A stretch of DNA of 30,382 nt from Hallerella sp963629575 (GCA_963629575.1 CAVGIM010000036.1:1-30382); one strand, 5' to 3'; counted from the first letter of the stretch, positions 7,646 to 14,968 are shown. Notes: generated by a model not told the origin, from the sequence alone. A program made the numbers and translations.

Positions 7646-9561
7646 TTACTCCGATGAAAAAGGTGACGATACTCTGCCTGGATTCCGACAGGCAGAAGTC
7701 GCTCGAAACGCTTCGCGACCTAGGCATTTTGCACGTGACTCCGTTGAAGAACCCGACGGGAAACGGGGTGAATGCCGCAAAGAACGAACTGCTTCGCGTC
7801 CAGAAGGCGCTTGACGCGATTCCGGAAGCGAGGAAAGACGCCGAATCCCGGGAATCCGTTTCGGGAGAAAGCGTCATCGCGGAAGTCCAGAAGCTTCTCG
7901 AAATGCGCAAGGCCGCGGAAGACAGGCTCTCCGATGCGGAAACGGCGATTTCCCGCTATGGCGTATTTGGCAATATCGATCCGGAAAGCGTCAAGTCGCT
8001 AGAAGAGCGGGGAATTTTCGCAAGGCTCTACGTGGCGGCTCACGGTTCTCCGCTTGAAGCCGAAGGCGACACTTTGGTATTTCCCTTTGCGGAAAACGCG
8101 GAAGGCAAGTGCTACGCGGTCTTGAACTTCGGGAAAGAACCCGCCAAGATAGTGACTCCGGCGACCTCGCTCGCTCTTCCCGCTCGCTCCCTTGAGTCTT
8201 ACCGCAGGGAAGCATCCGCGGCGAAAGCGGACTTAGATGCGGTGGAAAGGCGCTTTTCGGAACTTTCCCGTGATCGAGGAAAGGTCAAGGAACGCCTTCT
8301 CGAAGCGACTGACGCCTATGCGTTCGAGGAAACTTCCGCAGGGATGCTTTCTTCGAAACTTTTGGCGGCTATCCAGGGATTTTGCCCGGCGTCTCGCGTC
8401 GAAGAACTTTCGAAGGCGGCCAAGTCGGAAGGCTGGGGGCTTCGCGTCGAGGATCCGGCGGAAGACGACGAGGTTCCGACGTTGCTCTCTTACAGCAAGC
8501 TTTCCCGCCCGATGCAGTTCCTCTACGACATTATCGGAATTTGTCCGGGTTACCGCGAAGTGGACGTCTCGAGCGTATTCCTGTGCTTTTTCAGCATTTT
8601 CTTCGCGATGATCGTCGGGGACACGGCTTACGGTCTCTTGTTTCTCGCCATCACCGTCTTCATGCGCAAAAAGATGCCGAAGGCGAATCCTTCCGGGTTC
8701 CATTTCATGTACCTGATGAGCGGGATGACTATCTTCTGGGGGCTTATCAATGCGAGTTTCCTTGGACTTTCGCCGGAAATGGCTCATTGGAGCTATTACC
8801 TGGACGTGACGAACTATGGCTTCTTGCCGGAACCGGTTCGAAACGCGATGCTCTGGATTCGCACATCCGCGCCGGCAGATCCCGCAAAGTTTGCCGCTTA
8901 CCATGAATGGCTTTCCGGACTTTCGTGCTTTCCTTCGTCGTTCGTTCCGTTCGAAGCGGGCGAATCCCAGATGCAGCATATTCAGCTCTTCTGCTTCTGC
9001 ATCGCGGTCGTGCACCTCTCGATTGCCCATGTCTGGAATATCGTCGTTCGCTTGAGGCGCAAGGATTCCACGTTCCTGGCGCAGGTCGGTTGGCTGCTCT
9101 GCTGCTGGTGCATGTTCGCGCTCGCGAACAACATGGTCCTCGGCATGGAAATGCCCGGGTTCGTGGTGCCGATGTTCATCACGGCCGCGGTCTTGCTAGT
9201 CTTGTTCTCGGTGCCGCCTAGCCGCCTGAAGCAGGAATGGATTTCGATTCCGATGCTCGTGCTGAATATCGTGAACAGCTTTACCGATGTCATCAGCTAT
9301 ATCCGTCTGTTCGCTGTCGGAATGAGCGGTGCGGCGATTGCGGATGCGTTCAACAGCATGCTTTCGCCGCTGTTCGGTTCGGCGGTAGGCATTGCCGGGG
9401 CCGCCCTGATACTTTTGTTTGTGCACGGATTGAACATTGCGCTTGCCGTCATGGGCGTTGCGGTTCATGCGGTGCGTCTCAATACGCTGGAATTTTCAAA
9501 TGGCTTGGACCTGCAGTGGAGCGGTTTCGCTTTCGCTCCTTTCTCCAAGAGCAAAAATTAA
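7642..9561 (+). CDS. atpI: V/A-type ATPase membrane subunit I (stator, a-subunit homologue)
   Basis: The 639-residue protein has a cytoplasmic N-terminal half with coiled-coil segments (about residues 30-90 and 180-230). The membrane half has around seven to eight helices from about residue 310. IVGDTAYGLLFLAITVF marks the first helix region, and FTDVISYIRLFAVGMSGAAIADAFNS is the conserved ion-channel helix in which the Arg faces the rotor glutamate. It forms the ion half-channels and anchors the stator. Its ATG overlaps the atpD stop. A 38-base gap with GAGG precedes the first K gene. Confidence 0.95.
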   Translation: MITPMKKVTILCLDSDRQKSLETLRDLGILHVTPLKNPTGNGVNAAKNELLRVQKALDAIPEARKDAESRESVSGESVIAEVQKLLEMRKAAEDRLSDAETAISRYGVFGNIDPESVKSLEERGIFARLYVAAHGSPLEAEGDTLVFPFAENAEGKCYAVLNFGKEPAKIVTPATSLALPARSLESYRREASAAKADLDAVERRFSELSRDRGKVKERLLEATDAYAFEETSAGMLSSKLLAAIQGFCPASRVEELSKAAKSEGWGLRVEDPAEDDEVPTLLSYSKLSRPMQFLYDIIGICPGYREVDVSSVFLCFFSIFFAMIVGDTAYGLLFLAITVFMRKKMPKANPSGFHFMYLMSGMTIFWGLINASFLGLSPEMAHWSYYLDVTNYGFLPEPVRNAMLWIRTSAPADPAKFAAYHEWLSGLSCFPSSFVPFEAGESQMQHIQLFCFCIAVVHLSIAHVWNIVVRLRRKDSTFLAQVGWLLCCWCMFALANNMVLGMEMPGFVVPMFITAAVLLVLFSVPPSRLKQEWISIPMLVLNIVNSFTDVISYIRLFAVGMSGAAIADAFNSMLSPLFGSAVGIAGAALILLFVHGLNIALAVMGVAVHAVRLNTLEFSNGLDLQWSGFAFAPFSKSKN

Positions 9562-9599
9562 CCAAGGGATACTTCCCGTTACCATAAGAGGATAACAAA

Positions 9600-10055
9600 A
9601 TGGATCAACAAACGATAGTGACTCTCGCGAAGATGGGTGCTGCGGCCGCTCTGGGCATCAGCGCCATGGGTTCCGCCCTTGGTTGCGGAACGTCCGGCAT
9701 GGCGGCGATTTCTGTCTGGAAAAAGGCCTATGCCCAGGGCAAGGGTGCCCTTTTCACCTTGCTAGTCTTTGTGGGCGCTCCGATTTCCCAGACGATTTAC
9801 GGGATGCTTCTGATGAATTTCATTCTGAACGCGGCCAAGGCGGCCGATTTTACCAACTGGGGCGGATGTCTCGGGGCGGGAATCTTTGGCGGTCTCGGTC
9901 TGATGGCGAGCGCCTGGTACCAGGGCAAGGACGCCGCGGTGGCCTGTGACGCCTTGGGAGAAACCGGCAAGGGCATGGTCAATTACCTGATGGTGCTTGG
10001 CATTGTCGAAACGGTCGCTCTGTTTGTTCTCGTGTTCTCCATGATGGCTCTTTAG
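9600..10055 (+). CDS. atpK: V/A-type ATPase rotor-ring subunit K, copy 1
   Basis: The 151-residue double-hairpin proteolipid has four membrane helices. Helix 2 has PISQTIYG (residues 61-68), helix 3 ends ASAWYQGKDAAVA (Gln108), and helix 4 carries the essential Glu137 in GIVETVALF. From memory of the Enterococcus hirae NtpK ring, the Na+ ligands are Thr64, Gln65, Gln110 and Glu139, with a backbone oxygen. Here Ser63, Gln64, Gln108 and Glu137 line up with them, so this copy could be Na+-binding. The Shine-Dalgarno is AGAGG upstream. A paralogue follows 19 bases downstream. Confidence 0.95.
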   Translation: MDQQTIVTLAKMGAAAALGISAMGSALGCGTSGMAAISVWKKAYAQGKGALFTLLVFVGAPISQTIYGMLLMNFILNAAKAADFTNWGGCLGAGIFGGLGLMASAWYQGKDAAVACDALGETGKGMVNYLMVLGIVETVALFVLVFSMMAL

Positions 10056-10074
10056 TCCGTAAGGAGCAGGACCT

Positions 10075-10548
10075 ATGGATCAGAATACGATGATAACGCT
10101 TGCGAAGCTCGGTGCGGTGGCCGCGCTAGGGCTTTCCGCAGTGGGATCGGCGCTTGGTTGCGGCACCGCGGGCATGGCGGCGATCGGGGCCTGGAAAAAG
10201 GCTTACCTGAAAGGCAAGGGCGCGCTTTTCACCCTGCTGATTTTCGTAGGCGCACCGATTGCGCAGACAATTTACGGAATGCTCTTGATGCTTTACATTT
10301 TGGGCAAGATAAGTCCGGAAGGCGGTACGGATCCCTCGGCCGCGATGTGGGCGGCTTACCTGGGTGTCGGCATTTTCGGCGGCATCGGCATTGCGGCTAG
10401 CGCCTGGTATGTGGGCAAGTCGGCGGCGAACGCCTGCAGTGCGCTAGGCGAAACGGGCAAGGGACTTGTGAACTACCTGATGGTTCTTGGTGTCGGGGAA
10501 ACCGTCGCGCTGTTCGTGATGGTGTTTTCGATGATGCTCGTGAGCTAG
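10075..10548 (+). CDS. atpK: V/A-type ATPase rotor-ring subunit K, copy 2
   Basis: The 157-residue paralogue of the preceding gene is close in all four helices but has a longer loop between helices 2 and 3 (KISPEGGTDPSAAMW). The essential glutamate is kept (Glu142 in GVGETVALF), as is Gln64. The position matching Ser63 is Ala63 (PIAQTIYG), and the position matching Gln108 is Val113 (WYVGKSAA). Two of the polar ligands predicted for copy 1 are therefore missing. A good Shine-Dalgarno (AAGGAG) precedes it. It is the last gene of the operon; a terminator follows after 19 bases. Confidence 0.95.
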   Translation: MDQNTMITLAKLGAVAALGLSAVGSALGCGTAGMAAIGAWKKAYLKGKGALFTLLIFVGAPIAQTIYGMLLMLYILGKISPEGGTDPSAAMWAAYLGVGIFGGIGIAASAWYVGKSAANACSALGETGKGLVNYLMVLGVGETVALFVMVFSMMLVS

Positions 10549-10567
10549 CTCTGCCGAAAAGTTCTCC

Positions 10568-10595
10568 AAAAGGCGACTCGAACGGGTCGCCTTTT
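10568..10595 (+). terminator. Rho-independent terminator of the V-ATPase operon
   Basis: AAAAGGCGAC (10568-10577) pairs perfectly with GTCGCCTTTT (10586-10595) around an 8-base loop. The downstream arm itself supplies the U-run. It lies 20 bases after the second atpK stop. Confidence 0.9.
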
Positions 10596-10635
10596 GTGTA
10601 TTGAAGCAACTTTTTCGGTTTTCGGAAAATCGGGA

Positions 10636-10664
10636 TTGCCATTTTGCCTTTGGTTTTATATATT
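10636..10664 (+). promoter_or_regulatory. Promoter of the leu leader-leuA unit
   Basis: TTGCCA (10636-10641) and TATATT (10659-10664) are separated by exactly 17 bases, a good sigma-70-type promoter. The expected transcription start, about seven bases past the -10, falls at or next to the ATG at 10671. Confidence 0.8.
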
Positions 10665-10670
10665 CGTGTC

Positions 10671-10718
10671 ATGCAAAATATGACAAACCTTCTACTTCGA
10701 CTTTGGAAAGATCGCTGA
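10671..10718 (+). CDS. leuL: Leucine leader peptide (attenuation)
   Basis: The 15-codon frame reads MQNMTNLLLRLWKDR and stops at TGA (10716-10718). Four of five consecutive codons are leucine (CTT CTA CTT CGA CTT, 10689-10703), as expected of a leader peptide that senses charged leucyl-tRNA. The frame can start at 10671, which would make it leaderless given the promoter, or at the in-frame ATG at 10680. No Shine-Dalgarno is visible for either. The stop codon lies inside the sequence predicted to form the antiterminator. It is upstream of leuA, which fits the pathway. Confidence 0.8.
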   Translation: MQNMTNLLLRLWKDR

Positions 10719-10784
10719 AGCGAGGTTTTGCCGTATTGAATTCAAGACAGCCCGCTTCATCTTGTTGCGGGCTTTGTTATTTTT
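10716..10784 (+). promoter_or_regulatory. Transcription attenuator (antiterminator/terminator switch) of leuA
   Basis: The terminator is AGCCCGC (10749-10755) with GCGGGCT (10767-10773), followed by a U-rich TTGTTATTTTT. The alternative pairing is TGAAGCG (10716-10722, overlapping the leader stop codon) with CGCTTCA (10753-10759), which uses part of the terminator's 5' arm. A ribosome stalled on the Leu codons leaves TGAAGCG free, so the antiterminator forms. A ribosome reaching the stop covers it and the terminator forms. Further down, CTTGCC (10805-10810) can pair with GGCAAG (10823-10828) next to the leuA Shine-Dalgarno, which might add a translational layer. Confidence 0.8.
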
Positions 10785-10836
10785 GGACGCGAATACAAGA
10801 ATGGCTTGCCGCACAAGAATCGGGCAAGGAGAAAAC

Positions 10837-12399
10837 ATGAGCGAAGAGAAAGAAAACACGAGAAAACCGTTCATCTACGACGTGACATTGCGCGACGGCA
10901 ACCAGGCCTTGCCCCGTCCGTGGAACAATGCGCAAAAGAAGGATGTCTATCTCCAGCTTTTGAAGCTCGGCGTACAGGGAGCGGAAGTCGGATTCCCGGC
11001 GTCGTCCGAGATGGATTTTGAATCGTGCAAGGAGCTTGCCCAGCTGACAGCCCAGATGGCTGCGGAAGGAAACGAGGAAGCGAAGCGAATCGTCGTCTCG
11101 GGGCTTGCCCGCTGTGTACCTAGCGACATCCAGCGTTGCTGGGAGGCGGTCCAGTATGCGCCGCATCCGAGAATCCACACGTTCCTTGCCGGAAGCCCGC
11201 TGTCGATGGAACATGTTCTCCACATGACGCCGGAACAGGTAAAGGAAAAGGCGGTTTCTTGCGTAAAGCTCGCGAAGTCCCTGGTCGGCGACAAGGGCGA
11301 CGTGGAATTCAGCGTGGAGCATTTTGGCGATTGTCTCGAAAACATGGATTTTGTCATTGACGAACTGAAAGCGGTCGTCGAAGCCGGTGCGACCACGATC
11401 AATTTGCCGAATACGGTCGAGCGCTACCGCCCGGCGCTCTACGTGAACCAGATAAGGCAGGTCTATGAAGCGTTGCCGAAGAACGTCACGATTTCGGTCC
11501 ATTGCCATAACGATCTGGGAATGGCGACCGCGGCGACGGTCGAAAGTTTCTTTGTCGGGGCGACCCAGCTGGAAGTTGCGCTGAACGGGCTTGGCGAACG
11601 CTGTGGAAACACGAATTTCTATGAAGTCGCCGTAGCGCTTTTCAATTCCGGAGTCCCTGTCGATATCCATCTGGAGCGTATCTACGAAACGGCTATTCTG
11701 GTTTCGCAGTGGTCGGGCGTAAACATTTACAGCCGCGCTCCGCTGATTGGAGCCGAAGCGGTCGTGCATCGCAGCGGCATTCACCAGGACGGAGCGAGCA
11801 AGACAAAGAACCTGAAGAAAGGCGCCTACCGTCCCATCGACTATTCGATTATCGGACGTCACCAGAACGATTCGCTGGGGTTTACGAGCCAGAGCGGCCG
11901 GACGGCGGTCTATGAAATCATCACCAAGTTCGGCTACAAGCTTTCTCTTGCCGAAGCTTCGGAACTGCAGCCGATTCTCAAGGCGGTGAGCGAAAGGGAA
12001 GGCGAACTTTCGGGAGACCGGGTGCTGGATGTCTTTCGCGAACACTTTATCAACGTGAACGGTCGCCTGATTTTCAACAACATCGAAGTGATTCCGGACG
12101 AGAGCCGTTTCATTTTTCACTTCAAGAAAGATGGCGAATCCGTGGTGAAGTCCATCACGGCGGAAGGCCCGGTCGAGGCTTCCATCGTTCTCATGCGGGA
12201 AATCGGAATGCCGGTCGAGCTTGTCAAGTATCGCCAGGTGGTCGTGCCGGAAACGGACAAGCTTTGGGCGGGGCGCGGTCTTAGCCGTATCGTGCTTTCG
12301 GCTGGCGGACGGGAAGTCGAAGGACGCGGCGTTTCGAGCGATACGCTCAAGGCGAACATGCGCGCGGTTTTCTGCGGGGTGAACCTGCTCTATCGCTAA
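10837..12399 (+). CDS. leuA: 2-isopropylmalate synthase
   Basis: The 520-residue enzyme condenses acetyl-CoA with 2-oxoisovalerate in the first committed step of leucine synthesis. Its DRE-TIM barrel shows the catalytic/metal motif LRDGNQA (residues 18-24), the metal-binding SVHCHND (His222, His224), and GLGERCGN (251-258). GIHQDGASK leads toward the C-terminal regulatory domain (about 380-520). The LRDGNQAL form resembles the actinobacterial-type LeuA rather than the LRDGEQ type. Citramalate or homocitrate synthase are alternatives on domain grounds, but the leucine leader peptide upstream argues for LeuA. The start at 10837 is set by CAAGGAG; the frame extends upstream through the attenuator without a plausible start. 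Confidence 0.92.
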   Translation: MSEEKENTRKPFIYDVTLRDGNQALPRPWNNAQKKDVYLQLLKLGVQGAEVGFPASSEMDFESCKELAQLTAQMAAEGNEEAKRIVVSGLARCVPSDIQRCWEAVQYAPHPRIHTFLAGSPLSMEHVLHMTPEQVKEKAVSCVKLAKSLVGDKGDVEFSVEHFGDCLENMDFVIDELKAVVEAGATTINLPNTVERYRPALYVNQIRQVYEALPKNVTISVHCHNDLGMATAATVESFFVGATQLEVALNGLGERCGNTNFYEVAVALFNSGVPVDIHLERIYETAILVSQWSGVNIYSRAPLIGAEAVVHRSGIHQDGASKTKNLKKGAYRPIDYSIIGRHQNDSLGFTSQSGRTAVYEIITKFGYKLSLAEASELQPILKAVSEREGELSGDRVLDVFREHFINVNGRLIFNNIEVIPDESRFIFHFKKDGESVVKSITAEGPVEASIVLMREIGMPVELVKYRQVVVPETDKLWAGRGLSRIVLSAGGREVEGRGVSSDTLKANMRAVFCGVNLLYR

Positions 12400-12408
12400 C
12401 CTTTTTGT

Positions 12409-12441
12409 GGTTCGCTTTCTGTCGGAAGGCGAACCTTTTTT
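12409..12441 (+). terminator. Rho-independent terminator of leuA, abutting the hpt start
   Basis: An 11-bp stem runs from GGTTCGCTTTC (12409-12419) to GGAAGGCGAACC (its 3' arm ending at 12435), with one G-U pair and a 5-base loop. Six T follow (12436-12441). The hpt ATG at 12444 is two bases beyond the T-run, and the only purine-rich Shine-Dalgarno-like stretch (GGAAGG, 12424-12429) lies within the stem. Confidence 0.85.
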
Positions 12442-12443
12442 GG

Positions 12444-12962
12444 ATGGATATGCAAAAACTGGAAACCTTGATTTCTGAAGAACGCCTGAGAGTCCGCATT
12501 GCGGAACTTGCGAAGGAAATATCCGAAAAGGAACGGATCGATGTCGTGGTCGGTGCCTTGACGGGCGCATTTGTCTTTGTCGCCGATCTCGTTCGCGCGA
12601 TGGGTTCCGAAAAGCTCGATGTGCAGTTTGTGCGGGCGAGCAGTTACGGAAATGGAACGGAACGTTCGACTTTCACCGTAAAGGGAATCGAAAGGCTTGA
12701 TGTGGCGGGAAAGAACGTCTTGCTCGTCGATGACATCTTTGACACGGGGCATACGCTCATGAACCTTTCCCGGGCGATTCGCGATTGCGGCGCGGCGACG
12801 GTAAAGACCTGCGCCCTGCTTGACAAGCCCAGTCGTCGCGAAGTCGATTTTGCCGCGGACTACATCGGTTTTCAGGTCGAGAACCTCTTTGTCGTCGGTT
12901 ACGGGCTAGACTATGCGGAAAGATTTCGCGCGCTACCGGAAATCTGCCGCTTTTCGGAGTAG
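12444..12962 (+). CDS. hpt: Hypoxanthine(-guanine) phosphoribosyltransferase
   Basis: The 172-residue type I phosphoribosyltransferase has the PRPP loop VLLVDDIFDTGHT at residues 93-105, the flexible-loop SSYG (67-69 region), an early VVVGALTGAFVF diphosphate-binding loop, and a C-terminal DYIGFQVENLFVVGYGLDYAERFRALPEI. This last block is the HPRT signature for base recognition. It salvages hypoxanthine and guanine to IMP/GMP in the cytoplasm. The start may be 12444 or the in-frame ATG at 12450. Both sit just after the leuA terminator with no free Shine-Dalgarno, so translation could be leaderless from an internal promoter or rely on read-through. I saw no clear promoter. Confidence 0.9.
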   Translation: MDMQKLETLISEERLRVRIAELAKEISEKERIDVVVGALTGAFVFVADLVRAMGSEKLDVQFVRASSYGNGTERSTFTVKGIERLDVAGKNVLLVDDIFDTGHTLMNLSRAIRDCGAATVKTCALLDKPSRREVDFAADYIGFQVENLFVVGYGLDYAERFRALPEICRFSE

Positions 12963-13248
12963 AAAAAAACGAGAGGCGCAAATTGCCAAAAGAGATACAT
13001 GCGCCAATGGAAAAATTGCAGGCATCGCCCATACACATGGAGCGGATATCGCAGGGTACGATAGCGAGGATTTTTCGGAGAGCCATTTATGGATTGCGAT
13101 TGTCCGAGGAACGCTTTGAAATACCGATTTCAAAATCGGTTCGCCCGAATCCCTAGAAAGTTAATTTATGCGAAATTAATTTAAAAATGTTTTTCGCCGA
13201 AATCTTTTCGACGAAAAATTTGTATCTTGAGGAAAAAAGGAGTCTGTC
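12963..13248 (+). promoter_or_regulatory. Intergenic region with three hairpins upstream of the SIMPL gene
   Basis: No convincing gene is present. Three inverted repeats are visible. ACCGATT/AATCGGT lies at 13123-13140, and TTAATTT/AAATTAA at 13161-13179. The third is a 13-base-pair hairpin with one mismatch, 13190-13202 with 13206-13218 (TTTTTCGCCGAAA with TTTCGACGAAAAA). The last one is directly upstream of a possible -10, TATCTT (13223-13228), and may be an operator. AAAGGAG precedes the next start. Confidence 0.5.
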
Positions 13249-13938
13249 ATGAAAAATCGAATCCTGGAATCGCTGATTCTCGCTATCGCTGTCGTTGCTT
13301 TTGGTGGATTGATCCATAGCGGACTTTCGGAGCTAGGAAATCGCGGGCGCACGGTAAGCGTTCGCGGACTTGCCGAAAAGGAAGTATCGGCGGACAAGGT
13401 TTTCTGGTCCATGAACTTTACGGAGGTGGGAAACGATCTCTCGGCGCTGTCGCGCAGCCTGGCGGAGAAGGATTCCATCGTGCTGAACTTTTTTTTGAAA
13501 CACGGGCTTGCACGGGAAGACTTGACCATCAAGGCACCCGAAATCTATGACGGGCATACCAATCCCTACATGGACAAGCTGCCGAAAAACCGCTACACCA
13601 TGACATCGGCTTTTACCGTGGCGACGTCGAAGGTCGATACGGTTCGAAAGCTTCAGCTTGAAATTTCGGAACTCGCCGTCCAGGGAATCGCGCTGTCTCT
13701 GGGCGAGGCGCAATACGAATTTACGGGATTGAACGAAATCAAGCCGCAGATGATAGAAGAGGCGACGCGCAACGCCCGGGAAGCTGCCGAAAAGTTCGCC
13801 AAGGATTCCGACAGCAAGCTGGGAAAGATCCAGAACGCGAAGCAGGGGCTTTTCTCTATCGATAGCAGGGACGAAAATACCCCCTACATCAAGAACGTGC
13901 GCGTGGTGACTTTTGTCGATTTTGCCTTGGAAGACTAG
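13249..13938 (+). CDS. SIMPL-domain (DUF541) protein, membrane-anchored
   Basis: The 229-residue protein has one N-terminal membrane segment (residues 6-24, ESLILAIAVVAFGGLIHSG). The SIMPL/DUF541 domain begins TVSVRGLAEKEVSADKVFW and ends IKNVRVVTFVDFALED. The middle contains the helix-rich NAREAAEKFAKDSDSKLGKIQNAKQG typical of the family. Members (for example BP26 and YggE) are periplasmic or surface-associated, and some form oligomeric channels or rings; the biochemical role is not settled. AAAAGGAG is well placed before the ATG. It has its own upstream region with hairpins and converges on the macro-domain gene, leaving a 60-base gap with no clear terminator. Confidence 0.88.
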   Translation: MKNRILESLILAIAVVAFGGLIHSGLSELGNRGRTVSVRGLAEKEVSADKVFWSMNFTEVGNDLSALSRSLAEKDSIVLNFFLKHGLAREDLTIKAPEIYDGHTNPYMDKLPKNRYTMTSAFTVATSKVDTVRKLQLEISELAVQGIALSLGEAQYEFTGLNEIKPQMIEEATRNAREAAEKFAKDSDSKLGKIQNAKQGLFSIDSRDENTPYIKNVRVVTFVDFALED

Positions 13939-13998
13939 AAATCCCTTTCGGAGTTTCTTCCATTCCGGCGCTTCGAGGGCGACATCTGAATTGACGCT

Positions 13999-14961
13999 TT
14001 ATCCGAGAGTGGGTTCGTCATATTGGAAGAGAACGTTGTTGATTTCCCAGATGTCGTATTTTTTTCGATGGATGAAATATTGGATAATTTGATCGGTTCT
14101 GTCGGCGGAAGAAAGGGCAAAGCCCGCGTGGGCGAGGAATGACTTGGTTTCGGCGAGGTCGAGATGCATGGCGATGGCGAGCGCGAGGACGGTCTTCTTT
14201 TTTGGCTTGTACTGGACGTTGCTGCGAATTTTTGAAAAATGCTGGCGAGTGAGATTCGCGTTCTTGTAGGTGACCGTATCGTCTAGATTTTTTTTCCGGA
14301 GGATTCGAAAGAGGTTTTGCTGGAATGTCTCGGCGGGTTTCGCGAGAAATTCGTCCAGGGTCGATTCCTGTTTTTGGGGATAGATAAATTTTTCCCGGAA
14401 CTCTTGCAGGGTATGTTCTTTTTTCTGTACGTAATTTTCGTCGATAAAGGCCTTGATGTCTCTGTCGAGTTTCGCGGAAATTTCGAACGACTTCCTGTCG
14501 AATACGACGAGCGTTACGTCCATTTCGCTTGTCTGCAAGAAGTTTCCGATCGCTTCCGTGGCGGTTTTCAAGGCGAGATCTTTGGGAAAACGGTAGGAAC
14601 CGCTGGAAATGAGGGAAAACGCTATCGATGCGCACCCGAGTTCCCTTGCCTTTTCGAGTGCTCCCAGGTAGCAATTCCGGAGCGCGAAAAGTTCGCCGGA
14701 CCTTCCTTCGTTCCAGCGCGGGCCTACGGTGTGGATGATGTATTTGGCGTTTAGGGCGAATGCGGGCGTGACGGCGATTTCCGCAATATCGAGCGCTCCG
14801 ATTTTTTCACGGGCCTTTTCGAGCGCGCTTCGGCCTGCCGCTTCGTAGATGTGAAAATCCGCGCCGCCATGTCCGCTGCGGGAGGGAATCGGGTTCGTGG
14901 AATTGACGATGGCGTCGGCGGAAACCTTTGCAATGTCGGAACGGATAATCTGTAGTGGCAT
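13999..14961 (-). CDS. Macro-domain protein with C-terminal HTH-like domain
   Basis: The 320-residue protein has an N-terminal macro domain (about residues 1-165). DAIVNSTNPIPSRSGHGGADFHIYEAAG is the ADP-ribose-binding segment, HTVGPRW the central strand, and SLISSGSYRFPKDLALKTA the phosphate-loop segment. After a charged linker, residues about 235-320 (LTRQHFSKIRSN, KKKTVLALAIAMHLDLAETKSFLAHAGFAL) look like an XRE/HTH-type domain ending DIWEINNVLFQYDEPTLG. The macro domain should bind or remove ADP-ribose groups; the second domain may bind DNA or a partner. I recall this pairing in macro proteins of other bacteria. The -10 TATATT (14969-14974 on the minus strand) is only 7 bases from the ATG, so the mRNA may be leaderless. 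Confidence 0.85.
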   Translation of the reverse strand: MPLQIIRSDIAKVSADAIVNSTNPIPSRSGHGGADFHIYEAAGRSALEKAREKIGALDIAEIAVTPAFALNAKYIIHTVGPRWNEGRSGELFALRNCYLGALEKARELGCASIAFSLISSGSYRFPKDLALKTATEAIGNFLQTSEMDVTLVVFDRKSFEISAKLDRDIKAFIDENYVQKKEHTLQEFREKFIYPQKQESTLDEFLAKPAETFQQNLFRILRKKNLDDTVTYKNANLTRQHFSKIRSNVQYKPKKKTVLALAIAMHLDLAETKSFLAHAGFALSSADRTDQIIQYFIHRKKYDIWEINNVLFQYDEPTLG

Positions 14962-14968
14962 CGCTGGA

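Noticed and set aside
10777..12570. A 597-codon open frame on the minus strand opposite leuA
   Set aside because: It is a codon-bias shadow: leuA on the plus strand shows clear family motifs, while the antisense translation is rich in Arg/His and lacks any recognisable domain.
12913..13119. 68-codon plus-strand frame running from the end of hpt into the intergenic region
   Set aside because: It starts inside hpt in another frame, has no ribosome site and gives a low-complexity basic protein without recognisable features.
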